From Candidatus Methylomirabilota bacterium (GTDB lineage: Bacteria; Methylomirabilota; Methylomirabilia; Rokubacteriales; DASRDR01), in assembly GCA_036005065.1 (NCBI GenBank), contig DASYQW010000348.1, positions 1 through 64,000 on the forward strand: a stretch of 64,000 bases of DNA, read 5' to 3'. Below are positions 1-7,145 of the stretch, one piece after another. The notes below the pieces were generated by a model. It did no database searches. It saw nothing but the letters and a program-made list of their open reading frames with translations, and was not told where the DNA came from. Position numbers and translations under genes: made by a program. Numbering within the stretch: the stretch's first letter is position 1; every line of letters begins with the position of its first letter.

Positions 1-636
1 GTGGTGCTGAACCGCCGGGCGCGGATGCTCGAGGAGGCGATCGCCGACGCAAGGAGCGCCGAGGCGCGCACCCGGCTTGTAGCCAAGTTCGAGGAGGTGC
101 TCTCCCAGCTCGATGTCGCTCGGGCGGCGGTCACGCGCCCGGCCGAGCCTGAGCCGGCCCTGCTCTCGCCCGAGATCCTTCGTCGGCTGGAGGTGCTCAA
201 GCACCCGGCTGCTGCGTGGCAGCGGTTCCGTCAACGGACCCGGAAGGAGATCGTCCGAGCCCTCGCCGAGACGGTCTGGATCTACCCAGACGCCGATGGC
301 TACGTCCTGGTCATGGACTGGCACGGCGAGGGACGCGCCGCGGCAAAGGTCCAGACCGTCCGGCGGAAGAAGGTCTACTACATTCCGGAGGAGATCAGGG
401 CGCTCTTCTCCGAGGGCGATGGGGGACCGGGTACTCGGCTTCCCGATGACTCTGATCCACGCCATCCGGACGGTGAAGACGCAGCTCTTTCGTCGTTGGA
501 ACGCGAGGTTACGGTCCACGCCGACGTCGACGCTGTGATTGGTAGAAAGGCAGTTCGTTCCTGGACGAGCTGCCGGAGTTCCGGGCCCACGTCCTGGAAA
601 CCTTGCGGCAGCCGCTCGAGGACGGATTGGTGGTGA
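1..636 (+). CDS. Probable C-terminal part of a serine site-specific recombinase (partial)
   Basis: The frame is open from the first base, so the true start probably lies upstream. The visible part has a coiled-coil-like segment (about residues 5-45, rich in E, A and R), then a short alpha/beta tail around residues 85-125 with the pattern RALAETVWIYPDADGYVL. A coiled coil followed by a small beta tail is how large serine recombinases end after their zinc-ribbon domain, but the catalytic domain is outside the window, so the assignment is tentative. After about residue 180 the frame reads, out of register, into the comM fragment, so the last 30 or so residues are not native. The position right against a broken comM supports a role as the integrase of an inserted element. 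Confidence 0.45.
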   Translation: MVLNRRARMLEEAIADARSAEARTRLVAKFEEVLSQLDVARAAVTRPAEPEPALLSPEILRRLEVLKHPAAAWQRFRQRTRKEIVRALAETVWIYPDADGYVLVMDWHGEGRAAAKVQTVRRKKVYYIPEEIRALFSEGDGGPGTRLPDDSDPRHPDGEDAALSSLEREVTVHADVDAVIGRKAVRSWTSCRSSGPTSWKPCGSRSRTDWW

Positions 637-1172
637 TCTCACGCGCGAGCGCCAGCCTCACGTTTCCGGCGGAGTTCCAGCTCGTGGGCGCCACGAACTT
701 CTGCCGGCGTGGCTGTCGCGACCTGGGGACGTGCGCGTGCACGCCGGCCGAGCGGGCGGCCTACCTGGGGCGGCTGTCGGGGCCGCTCCTGGACCGGATC
801 GATCTGCACCTCGAGGTACCCCCCGTCCCCTACCGGGATCTGGAGGCGCCGGCAGCGGGCGAGGGGTCGCCGGCGATCCGGAAGCGGGTCATCGCGGCGC
901 GCCAGCGCCAGCGGGAGCGCTGGGGACGGGGCCGCTTCCGGGTGAACGGCCGAATGCTGCCGCGGCAGGTAGCGCGCTACTGCGGCCTCACGCGGGAAGG
1001 CCGGCAGGTCCTCGGCCATGCCGTGGACCGGCTCGGGCTCTCGGCGCGCGCCCACGATCGCGTCCTCAAGGTGGCGCGCACGATCGCGGACCTGGCGGCT
1101 CGGGAGGCGATCGGGCCGGAGCACCTCGCGGAGGCGCTCACCTACCGGGGGATCGAGCGGCGCCTTTCCTGA
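549..1172 (+). pseudogene. comM: 3' fragment of comM/yifB (Mg-chelatase-like AAA+ ATPase)
   Basis: About 207 residues match the C-terminal part of the ComM/YifB family, a hexameric helicase that helps branch migration during natural transformation. The fragment begins exactly at the Walker-B region (FLDELPEF) and continues with the family pattern RQPLEDGLVVISRA, a Cys-rich insert (CRRGCRDLGTC) and the Mg_chelatase C-terminal helices ending in GIERRLS. Family members are about 500 residues, so the N-terminal domain and Walker A are missing. An in-frame stop at 543-545 closes the frame upstream, and the sequence before about 550 is unrelated to comM. The simplest reading is a gene cut by insertion or rearrangement. 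Internal TTG starts such as 603 exist, but a product without Walker A would not hydrolyse ATP. Confidence 0.8.
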
Positions 1173-1280
1173 CTCGGGGCCGGACGCGGCGACGGGTAGT
1201 GGCGATGGGGTCGGCGGGGTGGTGCCACGCGCGGCGCCAGAGAGCCTCACGCTCCCCGGCGCCGCGGGCGCGATCCCTCT

Positions 1281-1820
1281 CTACTTGTAGCCGCGGCGGA
1301 CCTGGCCGCGGATCTCGCCGTCGGGAAACTTTGCGGTCTTCAGGTTGACGTAGGTCAGGCCCTGACGGATGGCACGCAGGGCTTCCTGGAACTCTGCGGC
1401 CGCGATCCCCTGGGCCGCCGGGCCGAGGATCTCGCTCGCATTCAGGGTCCCTTCGACGGTGCCCGGGGACGGCGGGCAGGCCGGGGTCGTCGCGGTGGCC
1501 GGGTTCACGCACAGGACCGCGATGAGCCCGCCGTTGGCGGCCGACTGGGCGAAGTGAAGCTCCGCGGTCGACGGCACGCCCTCGAGGTCCCGATAGGACA
1601 GCTTGTACTCGAGCACCGTGCCGTCCGTGGTGACCCGCGCGGTGAACTCGCCCTTGCCGTTGGTGGAGACTGCCGGCACCTCCTCGTAGCCCCGCAGGTA
1701 CGCCTTGTGCTTGCCCTTCTCGTCGTCCTCGTGAGCAGGACCGGGACCGCCGAACGCAGGCGCGACGAAAGCCGCGAGCAGGGCCGCAGGAGCCGCCAGT
1801 GTCGTGACCATCCGCTTCAT
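1281..1820 (-). CDS. Exported CHRD-domain protein
   Basis: 179 residues. A signal peptide (MKRMVTT followed by an Ala-rich hydrophobic core ending near AFG) precedes a short acidic/basic linker and a CHRD domain. Typical CHRD features are the start (YLRGYEEVPAVSTNGKGEF), the repeated beta-strand pattern (LEYKLSYRDLEGVPSTAELHF) and the end (TYVNLKTAKFPDGEIRGQV). CHRD domains are beta-sandwich modules first described in chordin; bacterial versions are secreted and mostly of unknown function. The ATG at 1818-1820 is chosen because a strong Shine-Dalgarno (GGGAGG) lies just upstream and the signal peptide starts there. The gene is monocistronic and convergent with the comM fragment. Confidence 0.85.
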   Translation of the reverse strand: MKRMVTTLAAPAALLAAFVAPAFGGPGPAHEDDEKGKHKAYLRGYEEVPAVSTNGKGEFTARVTTDGTVLEYKLSYRDLEGVPSTAELHFAQSAANGGLIAVLCVNPATATTPACPPSPGTVEGTLNASEILGPAAQGIAAAEFQEALRAIRQGLTYVNLKTAKFPDGEIRGQVRRGYK

Positions 1821-2202
1821 GTCGCCGCCTCCCTTTCCGTGTTGGGTGCTTCTCGAACGCAGTGGAGAGGGAAGCAAGGTTCGCGCCACGACGCGCCGGA
1901 AGCCGGGGGTGTGTTCCGCAGCCCATTTGCGGGTTTGTTCTTCCCAGCTGGGACGGTCCGCGCGGGGGGATATCCCGCGCCTGACAATTTCTTGCCCTCG
2001 CCCGGACGTGATTCGTCGCTCCACTCTCGGCTGGGACGCGCGCGCGCGCCCGCCCCGTGTCCGACTCAGGAAGCTCCCGCCAGCGGAAACGATTACGTCT
2101 GCTCCCGTCTTTACGCGGCCCCTGCCGATCCCCGAGGATGAGGGCACGCCGGAACCATCGGCGGCCATCCGGCCGCGAACCCGAGGAGAGGAGGATCGAC
2201 TT
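1821..2202. other. Intergenic stretch without recognised gene
   Basis: 382 bases between the CHRD gene and the next plus-strand gene. It should hold the minus-strand promoter for the CHRD gene, but I could not find a convincing -35/-10 pair. No RNA gene or repeat from the families seen elsewhere was recognised. A plus-strand frame is open across it, but composition and the lack of a ribosome-binding site argue against coding. Confidence 0.5.
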
Positions 2203-2511
2203 CTGGGCTACCCCCTGACCACCTACGGGCTTCTCGCCAAGTCGCACTGGCGGGCGCATCGCCCCTCGATGTACCGGGCTCTCGAGGATGCCGGCAAGCT
2301 CGAAGCCGCTCTCTATGCGGCGCAGGAGCGGACGCACGATCAGCTCCTGGCCCTGCTGAGCCGCGGCTGCGGTTTCTACGAGGCCTGGGAGAAGGTTCGG
2401 GGAAAGTGGCTTCTCCTCCCCGATGAGCGCGCGGTCCCGATCCTCCCGTTCGATCCCGCCGATCTGGTCCCGCCGGCGAAGCTCCTCCAGTACCGAAGGC
2501 GCGGTGCCTGA
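2203..2511 (+). CDS. Small hypothetical protein, faintly TnpV-like
   Basis: About 102 residues, cytoplasmic and helical. The block LTTYGLLAKSHWRAHRPSMY, then ALEDAGKLEAAL, recalls the transposon-associated TnpV family pattern (YG..H..YL..HRP..Y..L...G.L), but this is memory-based and weak. The start is unusual: a good Shine-Dalgarno (GGAGAGGAGG at 2185-2194) is followed 8 bases later by an in-frame CTG at 2203, and no ATG, GTG or TTG sits nearby in frame. An upstream start inside the AT-poor leader is the alternative. Its stop lies 80 bases before the isochorismatase-like gene. Confidence 0.55.
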   Translation: MGYPLTTYGLLAKSHWRAHRPSMYRALEDAGKLEAALYAAQERTHDQLLALLSRGCGFYEAWEKVRGKWLLLPDERAVPILPFDPADLVPPAKLLQYRRRGA

Positions 2512-2590
2512 GACCAGCCGGCCGGGTGGCCGACCGGCTTCACGCTCCGCTATACTGGACGCCACCACCGAGGTGGGAGGGAGGTCGGCG

Positions 2591-3151
2591 GTGCGTGAAG
2601 GGGTTCGTCTGGACCGTCAGCACACGGCCCTGCTGATCGTCGATGTCCAGGAGCGCCTGTTCGGAGCGATGGATCCCGAGCAGCGCGAGGCCATGGTCCG
2701 CAACCTCAAGATCCTGGCGACCGGTGCCCGCCGGCTCGCGATGCCCGTCATCGTCACCGAGCAGTACCCGAAGGCACTCGGCCATACCCTGTCGGAGGTG
2801 CGCGACGCCCTGGGCACGGTGGAGCCGATCAGCAAGGTCGCGTTCAGCTGCTGCGCGGTCGACGGGTTCACCGACGGGTTGCGCCGGCTCGGGGCGCAGG
2901 CCGTCGTGGTCTCCGGTCTCGAGACCCACGTCTGCGTCCTGATGACGGCCCTCGATCTCCTGGCCGAGGGCTTCGCGGTCCACGTGCCCGCCGACGCGAC
3001 GGTCTCCCGGATGCGCCCGAACTGGGAGATCGGCCTCGCCCTGCTGCGGGGCGAGGGGGTCGTCGTCACCACCACGGAGACCGTGCTGTTCCAGCTCCTC
3101 CGGCAGGCCGACACCGACGACTTCCGCGCGCTCGCGCCCTTCCTGAAGTAA
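2591..3151 (+). CDS. Isochorismatase-family cysteine hydrolase
   Basis: 186 residues, cytoplasmic. The isochorismatase-like fold is recognisable from [13 protein letters not shown] (catalytic Asp), the middle SKVAFSCC (catalytic Lys, with the preceding Ser) and [19 protein letters not shown] with the conserved nucleophilic Cys. The family hydrolyses isochorismate, nicotinamide, N-carbamoyl amides or related substrates; the sequence most resembles the YcaC-like subgroup, so the substrate is unknown. The GTG at 2591 is preferred because a Shine-Dalgarno (GGGAGGGAGG) sits 6-7 bases upstream. It begins a tight three-gene unit: the next gene starts 5 bases after the stop, and the Nudix gene overlaps that one. 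Confidence 0.85.
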   Translation: MREGVRLDRQHTALLIVDVQERLFGAMDPEQREAMVRNLKILATGARRLAMPVIVTEQYPKALGHTLSEVRDALGTVEPISKVAFSCCAVDGFTDGLRRLGAQAVVVSGLETHVCVLMTALDLLAEGFAVHVPADATVSRMRPNWEIGLALLRGEGVVVTTTETVLFQLLRQADTDDFRALAPFLK

Positions 3152-3156
3152 CCGCG

Positions 3157-3594
3157 GTGCCGCGCTACTTCGACATCCGCTCGACCGTGCTCGTCGTGGT
3201 CGGCCATGGCCTGCTCGCCGAAGAGGAGGACCGACCGATCGCCTACGAGCTGAAGCGGACCATCAACGAGCGTGGTCGCGGGACGGACTCGCAAGCGGGG
3301 GTCGTGGTCACCGACCTGTGGATGCTGCAGAACGAGATGGCGGAGTTCTTCCCCGCGATCGCGCTCGGGGGCCCCAGCGTCAACGCCTTCACGACGCAGA
3401 TCTACGAGGATCTGCCGGTGGCCTACACCCGGGGCCAGCGGGTGTTCATCCAGATCGACCCGGAGGGAGCCGGCAAGCGGGCCGCCGTGTGGGGCATGGA
3501 CCGCGAGGCCACCCGCGAGGGCAGTCAGGTCTTCGTCGCGGACGGCTTCCTGGATCGGTTCCTGGACCTCGTCTGGCGGCGCGGCGGCCGGTGA
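3157..3594 (+). CDS. Conserved-looking hypothetical protein
   Basis: 145 residues, no signal peptide or membrane segment, GTG start. I do not recognise the family. The sequence alternates hydrophobic strands and helices ([42 protein letters not shown]) and looks like a compact alpha/beta protein. It lies 5 bases after an isochorismatase-family gene and its TGA overlaps the GTG of a Nudix hydrolase gene, so all three are probably co-translated. That suggests a role in small-molecule housekeeping with these hydrolases, but no reaction can be named. Confidence 0.75.
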   Translation: MPRYFDIRSTVLVVVGHGLLAEEEDRPIAYELKRTINERGRGTDSQAGVVVTDLWMLQNEMAEFFPAIALGGPSVNAFTTQIYEDLPVAYTRGQRVFIQIDPEGAGKRAAVWGMDREATREGSQVFVADGFLDRFLDLVWRRGGR

Positions 3595-4001
3595 CGGCCC
3601 GACCGCCGTCCCGCGCGATCCGCGTCGCGGTCGACGTGATCATCGAGCTTCCGGAGGGCGCCATCGTGCTGATCGCGCGGCGCAACCCGCCGATCGGCTG
3701 GGCCCTTCCCGGCGGGTTCGTGGAGTTCGGGGAGACGCTGGAGGCGGCGGCCGTGCGGGAGGCGCGCGAGGAGACCGGCCTCGCGATCGAGCTCTCGCGG
3801 CAGTTCCACACCTATTCGGATCCCGCCCGCGATCCGCGCGGCCACACGATCTCGACGGTGTTCATCGCGCGGGGGAGCGGCACGCCGCGCGCGGGAAGCG
3901 ACGCCCGGGAGATCGGAACGTTCCGGCGCGAGACCCTCCCTCAGCCCCTGGTCTTCGACCACGCCCAGATTCTCGACGACTACGACCGCCGCCGCTACTG
4001 A
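3591..4001 (+). CDS. Nudix hydrolase (ADP-ribose pyrophosphatase-like)
   Basis: 136 residues. A full Nudix box is present: [20 protein letters not shown] followed by ETGL, which fits G-x5-E-x7-REUxEExGU, so a Mg-dependent pyrophosphohydrolase of a nucleoside-diphosphate-linked compound is expected. The upstream [15 protein letters not shown] is typical of the ADPR/MutT-like subgroup. The GTG start overlaps the TGA of the preceding gene (GTGA), indicating translational coupling. The exact substrate cannot be read from the sequence. Confidence 0.88.
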   Translation: MTARPPSRAIRVAVDVIIELPEGAIVLIARRNPPIGWALPGGFVEFGETLEAAAVREAREETGLAIELSRQFHTYSDPARDPRGHTISTVFIARGSGTPRAGSDAREIGTFRRETLPQPLVFDHAQILDDYDRRRY

Positions 4002-4030
4002 GCCGCGCGCGCGGTCCGGGTCCCGAGAGG

Positions 4031-4072
4031 TGGGGGAGGTCTCGAAGGGGGCCGTCGAGCCCCCTGCCGATG
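4031..4072 (+). repeat. Family 1 palindromic repeat, partial copy (second hairpin only)
   Basis: This copy has only the second module of the two-hairpin element: TGGGGGAGGTCTCG, then AGGGGGC-CGTCGA-GCCCCCT, then GCCGATG. It lies 12 bases before a complete copy and has decayed at one arm end (a C-to-G change before GATG). Confidence 0.75.
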
Positions 4073-4084
4073 TAACGCTCGCCA

Positions 4085-4161
4085 TTCCGAGCGCGGGCTT
4101 TGCCCGCGCAACCGGGTCCTGGGGGAGGTCTCGGAGGGGGCCGTCGAGGCCCCCTCCGATG
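4085..4161 (+). repeat. Family 1 palindromic repeat, full copy
   Basis: Two hairpins. Module 1 is GCGCGGGC-TTT-GCCCGCGC (4091-4109). Module 2 is GGAGGGGGCC-GTCGA-GGCCCCCTCC (4133-4157), preceded by GGGGGAGGTCTC and ending GATG. It stops 3 bases from the stop codon of the minus-strand transglycosylase gene, so it lies between two convergent genes and could act as a bidirectional transcript end. Confidence 0.85.
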
Positions 4162-4164
4162 CAT

Positions 4165-4914
4165 CTAGGAGCGGGGCTTGAGGCGCGGGGCCGGCCTGGG
4201 CGGCACGTTCGTGTAGAGCACGGTGCCGTCGCCCTCCACCTGTCGATAGATCTCCTGCGGCGCTTGGGTGGCGGTTCCAACCGGCCTCGAGCCGTTGGCG
4301 GCCGAGCCGCTCGCTCCGGACCCGCCGACGCCCTGATACAGCGCGCGCACCTTCCGCACGTAGTCCTGTGTCTCCGGGTAGGGCGGCACCCCCTGATGGG
4401 TGCGCACGGCGACTTCGCCCGCATTGTAGGCGGCGAGGGCGAGCGTCACGTCGCCCGAGAAGCGCTCGAGCAGGTCACGCAGGTGACGGACGCCGCCGTC
4501 CACGTTCTGCTGGGGGTCGAAGGCGTTCCGGACGCCCAGCTCCGCGGAGCGCTGGGGCATGAGCTGCATGAGTCCCTGGGCGCCCTTCCGGGAGACCGCC
4601 CGGGGATTGCCGGCCGACTCCACGACGACCACCGCCTGCACCAGGCGGGGATCGACCCGGTAGCGGCTCGAGGCCAGCTGGATCAACTCGGCAAAGGGTG
4701 TCGGGGCCGCGCTGCGGGTGATGGAGCGCGGCGCGGGCTGCGGTTCGATCCAGCCGGGCAGCCCACGATAGCGCGGATCGGATGGCGCGTTGGTGAAGTG
4801 TACGACTCCGGAGGCATCCTCGAAGCGGAACATCCCGGCCTCGGCCGGCCCGACGAGCACGAGTCCGGCCAGCACGCCCAACCAGCACGCATTCCCGGCG
4901 CCCTTCTTGATCAT
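4165..4914 (-). CDS. Lytic transglycosylase (SLT domain) flanked by DUF4124-like segments
   Basis: 249 residues, exported: signal peptide about 1-26 ending AEA. A short DUF4124-like strand pair (MFRFEDASGVVHFTNAP, about 28-44) precedes a goose-type/Slt transglycosylase domain (about 72-195). Catalytic Glu is about residue 99 (VVVVESAGNP); the other motifs are GLMQLMP and AAYNAGE. The enzyme would cleave the MurNAc-GlcNAc bond of peptidoglycan in the periplasm. The C-terminus carries a second DUF4124-like stretch (IYRQVEGDGTVLYTNVPP), so the catalytic domain is bracketed by two copies, which is uncommon. It is a single gene on the minus strand. Confidence 0.9.
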   Translation of the reverse strand: MIKKGAGNACWLGVLAGLVLVGPAEAGMFRFEDASGVVHFTNAPSDPRYRGLPGWIEPQPAPRSITRSAAPTPFAELIQLASSRYRVDPRLVQAVVVVESAGNPRAVSRKGAQGLMQLMPQRSAELGVRNAFDPQQNVDGGVRHLRDLLERFSGDVTLALAAYNAGEVAVRTHQGVPPYPETQDYVRKVRALYQGVGGSGASGSAANGSRPVGTATQAPQEIYRQVEGDGTVLYTNVPPRPAPRLKPRS

Positions 4915-5060
4915 AGGGCGCTCATTCTAGGGAATGGCCCGCGAGCCTGTCAAGTTTCCGAGCTTCCGTAGTGGCTCTGCCCCACGCCCGATCAATTCCC
5001 AGATGGGACGTCGAGGCAACGAGCTCGGCGTCGGACGGAGACGTCGGAGGAAAGACGGGA

Positions 5061-7070
5061 TCAGTCGCGGTGAAGCGCGAGGCCCAGAAGATGGGCCGGT
5101 CGATCGGCGTCGCTCGCGACGCCGACCTCGATGGCATAGGCGTGGGCCGGCTGAGCATGGAAGCGCAGGCCAGCCGAGCCGAGGGCGACCGGGGTCGACG
5201 AGTCCGCGGGCAGGATCCGGACCGTGACCGCGGCGCCCATGACCGAGGGCTCGACCCTCCAGCGACCCTCCGGGATCTCCAGGTCCGCGAGGCGCCCGGG
5301 CTCTCCGGTCCGGAGGACGGTGCCCAGCCGGCCCTGCGGGTCGAGGCGGGCGACCGTTGTCGGCGCCGTCGCGAAGAGATACCCCGGAATCGTCACCCGC
5401 GAGGGCCCGCGCTGGATCCCGACCGCCCCCTCTCGGCGCACCCACATGTAGAAGCGCGCGGGCTGGGGATCGTCGCCCTCGATCTGCACGCACTGGTACC
5501 ACCGCGGGAAGCGTGGATCGCGCTCCATCTCGATCCCGCTCCGATAGATGAAGGATCGAGAGTCGCCGGCGAGCCCGCCGACGATGAGGTCGGGTGCCCG
5601 CTCGAGGACGTATCCCCCGTCGCCCAGTTCGTGACCTCGGTGCCCTCGGCCGAAGCTCGCGGGACGGTGGGTGGCGAGGTATCGATCGTTGAGTCCCAGC
5701 ATGTCGAGGGCCGGGAGCTGGGAATAGTAGGGCATGATCCCCGCCGAATCGACGGCGAGCAGCGGCCGCTGGGGGCCGAAGGCTTGTCGGAGGACGTTGC
5801 CGATCACGACCCGCCGCCACGTGACCGGGGGGCGGACGATCAGGGCGTTTCGGTTCGAGAGATCCACCTGGCCCGCCACCGTGTGAAGGGCGATCGCCAG
5901 CCCGGCCCCCACCCACGCGGCGACGCGCCAACCGTCGCCCCGCCCGACCGTCCAGGCCAGCGTCTCGACCAGGAGCAGCACCATGAGGATCACGCTCGGG
6001 ACCAGCAGTCGGTGCAGGTGCATGGGGTCTCCGCCGGCCACCACCACGTAGGCCGTCCAGGCCCCGAGGAGGAAGAGGACGAGGCCGATGCGGGCACGCC
6101 GGCGAGGGTCGACGACGGTGACGCCGACGGCGAGCAGGGTGGCGAGCCACAGGATCCCCAGGGGCAGGAGCGCACGCTCGATCGAATCGAGCCCGACCAG
6201 CAGGCGGCGCGAGGTGAGGGCGACCTTGACCCGGGCCGTGTTGGGGATCCAGTCGCCGTAGTAGGCGAGCCGAAACGCGAGCTGACCCAGCACGGCGAGC
6301 GCGGGCACCGCGCCGACGCGCACGAGCGCGCGCCAGCCGTCGCCGCCTCGGGCGCGGAACACCGCGATGCCGGCACCGCCGACGAGCGCGAACAGCGGGC
6401 CGTCAGGTCGCGTCAGGCAGAGGAGACCGAGGGGAATCCCCGGCTTGAGGGCATCGCGCCAGCGGAGGGGCGCCGGGGCCTGGCCTTCCACGAGCCCGAA
6501 GCTCAGCACGGCGGCGCCGGCGAGCAGCGCAGCGACGAGGGGTTGCTCCAGCCCGGCGGTGGCCCAGTAGGCGACCGACGGCGAGAGCGCCAGCGCCAGC
6601 GCCCCGGCGGCCGCTGGCAGGAGAGAGCCCGGGCTGGATGCGCGGGCGGCGATGACCACGATCACCAGCGCCGCGCTCATCGTGGCCAGCCCGAGGCTGC
6701 GGGCGGCGTCCACCAGGCCGACACCCAGCGCGCCGAGCCCGGCGCAGGCCAACAGCCACAGGAGGTTCGAGTAGCCCTCGACGTGTTCCCCGTCGGTCCA
6801 CGTCAGACCGTGGCCCGCCAGGAGGCGCTGCGCGTAGCGGAGCGAGATGTAGGCGTCGTCGACCAGATAGGGCGGGTAGCGCAAGGCGTGGACGACCAGG
6901 ATGATGACGCCGGCCCCGGCAATGGCCGCGACGGCGATCCAGGAGGGGGCCGCGCGCCGGGCGCGGCCCGCCGCGCGAGGCGCCGGTTCCGCGGGGTCCG
7001 GCGAAGTTCCTCGCCGGTCGGACGGTGACGGAGCCGCCTCGATGGCGACCGGACGCAGCACGTGTCCCAC
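5061..7070 (-). CDS. GT-C family membrane glycosyltransferase (AftB/ArnT-like)
   Basis: 669 residues. A proline/arginine-rich cytoplasmic N-terminus (1-40) is followed by about 10 membrane helices and a large C-terminal soluble part (from about residue 400). The first periplasmic loop has the GT-C signature DDAYISLRYAQRLLAGHGLT followed by EGYSNLLWLL, characteristic of polyprenyl-phosphate-sugar-dependent transferases related to mycobacterial AftB. It likely moves a lipid-linked sugar onto a periplasmic acceptor; acceptor and donor are unknown. GTG start at 7068-7070; no clear Shine-Dalgarno is visible and another GTG lies 9 bases inside, so the start could shift slightly. Confidence 0.8.
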   Translation of the reverse strand: MGHVLRPVAIEAAPSPSDRRGTSPDPAEPAPRAAGRARRAAPSWIAVAAIAGAGVIILVVHALRYPPYLVDDAYISLRYAQRLLAGHGLTWTDGEHVEGYSNLLWLLACAGLGALGVGLVDAARSLGLATMSAALVIVVIAARASSPGSLLPAAAGALALALSPSVAYWATAGLEQPLVAALLAGAAVLSFGLVEGQAPAPLRWRDALKPGIPLGLLCLTRPDGPLFALVGGAGIAVFRARGGDGWRALVRVGAVPALAVLGQLAFRLAYYGDWIPNTARVKVALTSRRLLVGLDSIERALLPLGILWLATLLAVGVTVVDPRRRARIGLVLFLLGAWTAYVVVAGGDPMHLHRLLVPSVILMVLLLVETLAWTVGRGDGWRVAAWVGAGLAIALHTVAGQVDLSNRNALIVRPPVTWRRVVIGNVLRQAFGPQRPLLAVDSAGIMPYYSQLPALDMLGLNDRYLATHRPASFGRGHRGHELGDGGYVLERAPDLIVGGLAGDSRSFIYRSGIEMERDPRFPRWYQCVQIEGDDPQPARFYMWVRREGAVGIQRGPSRVTIPGYLFATAPTTVARLDPQGRLGTVLRTGEPGRLADLEIPEGRWRVEPSVMGAAVTVRILPADSSTPVALGSAGLRFHAQPAHAYAIEVGVASDADRPAHLLGLALHRD

Positions 7071-7145
7071 CGGGGTATCTTACGCGGCTCGGCCTCCGAT
7101 CTTCTTCAGTTTTGCGGTCTCAGTCTCACCTGGGACGCGGTGGGG

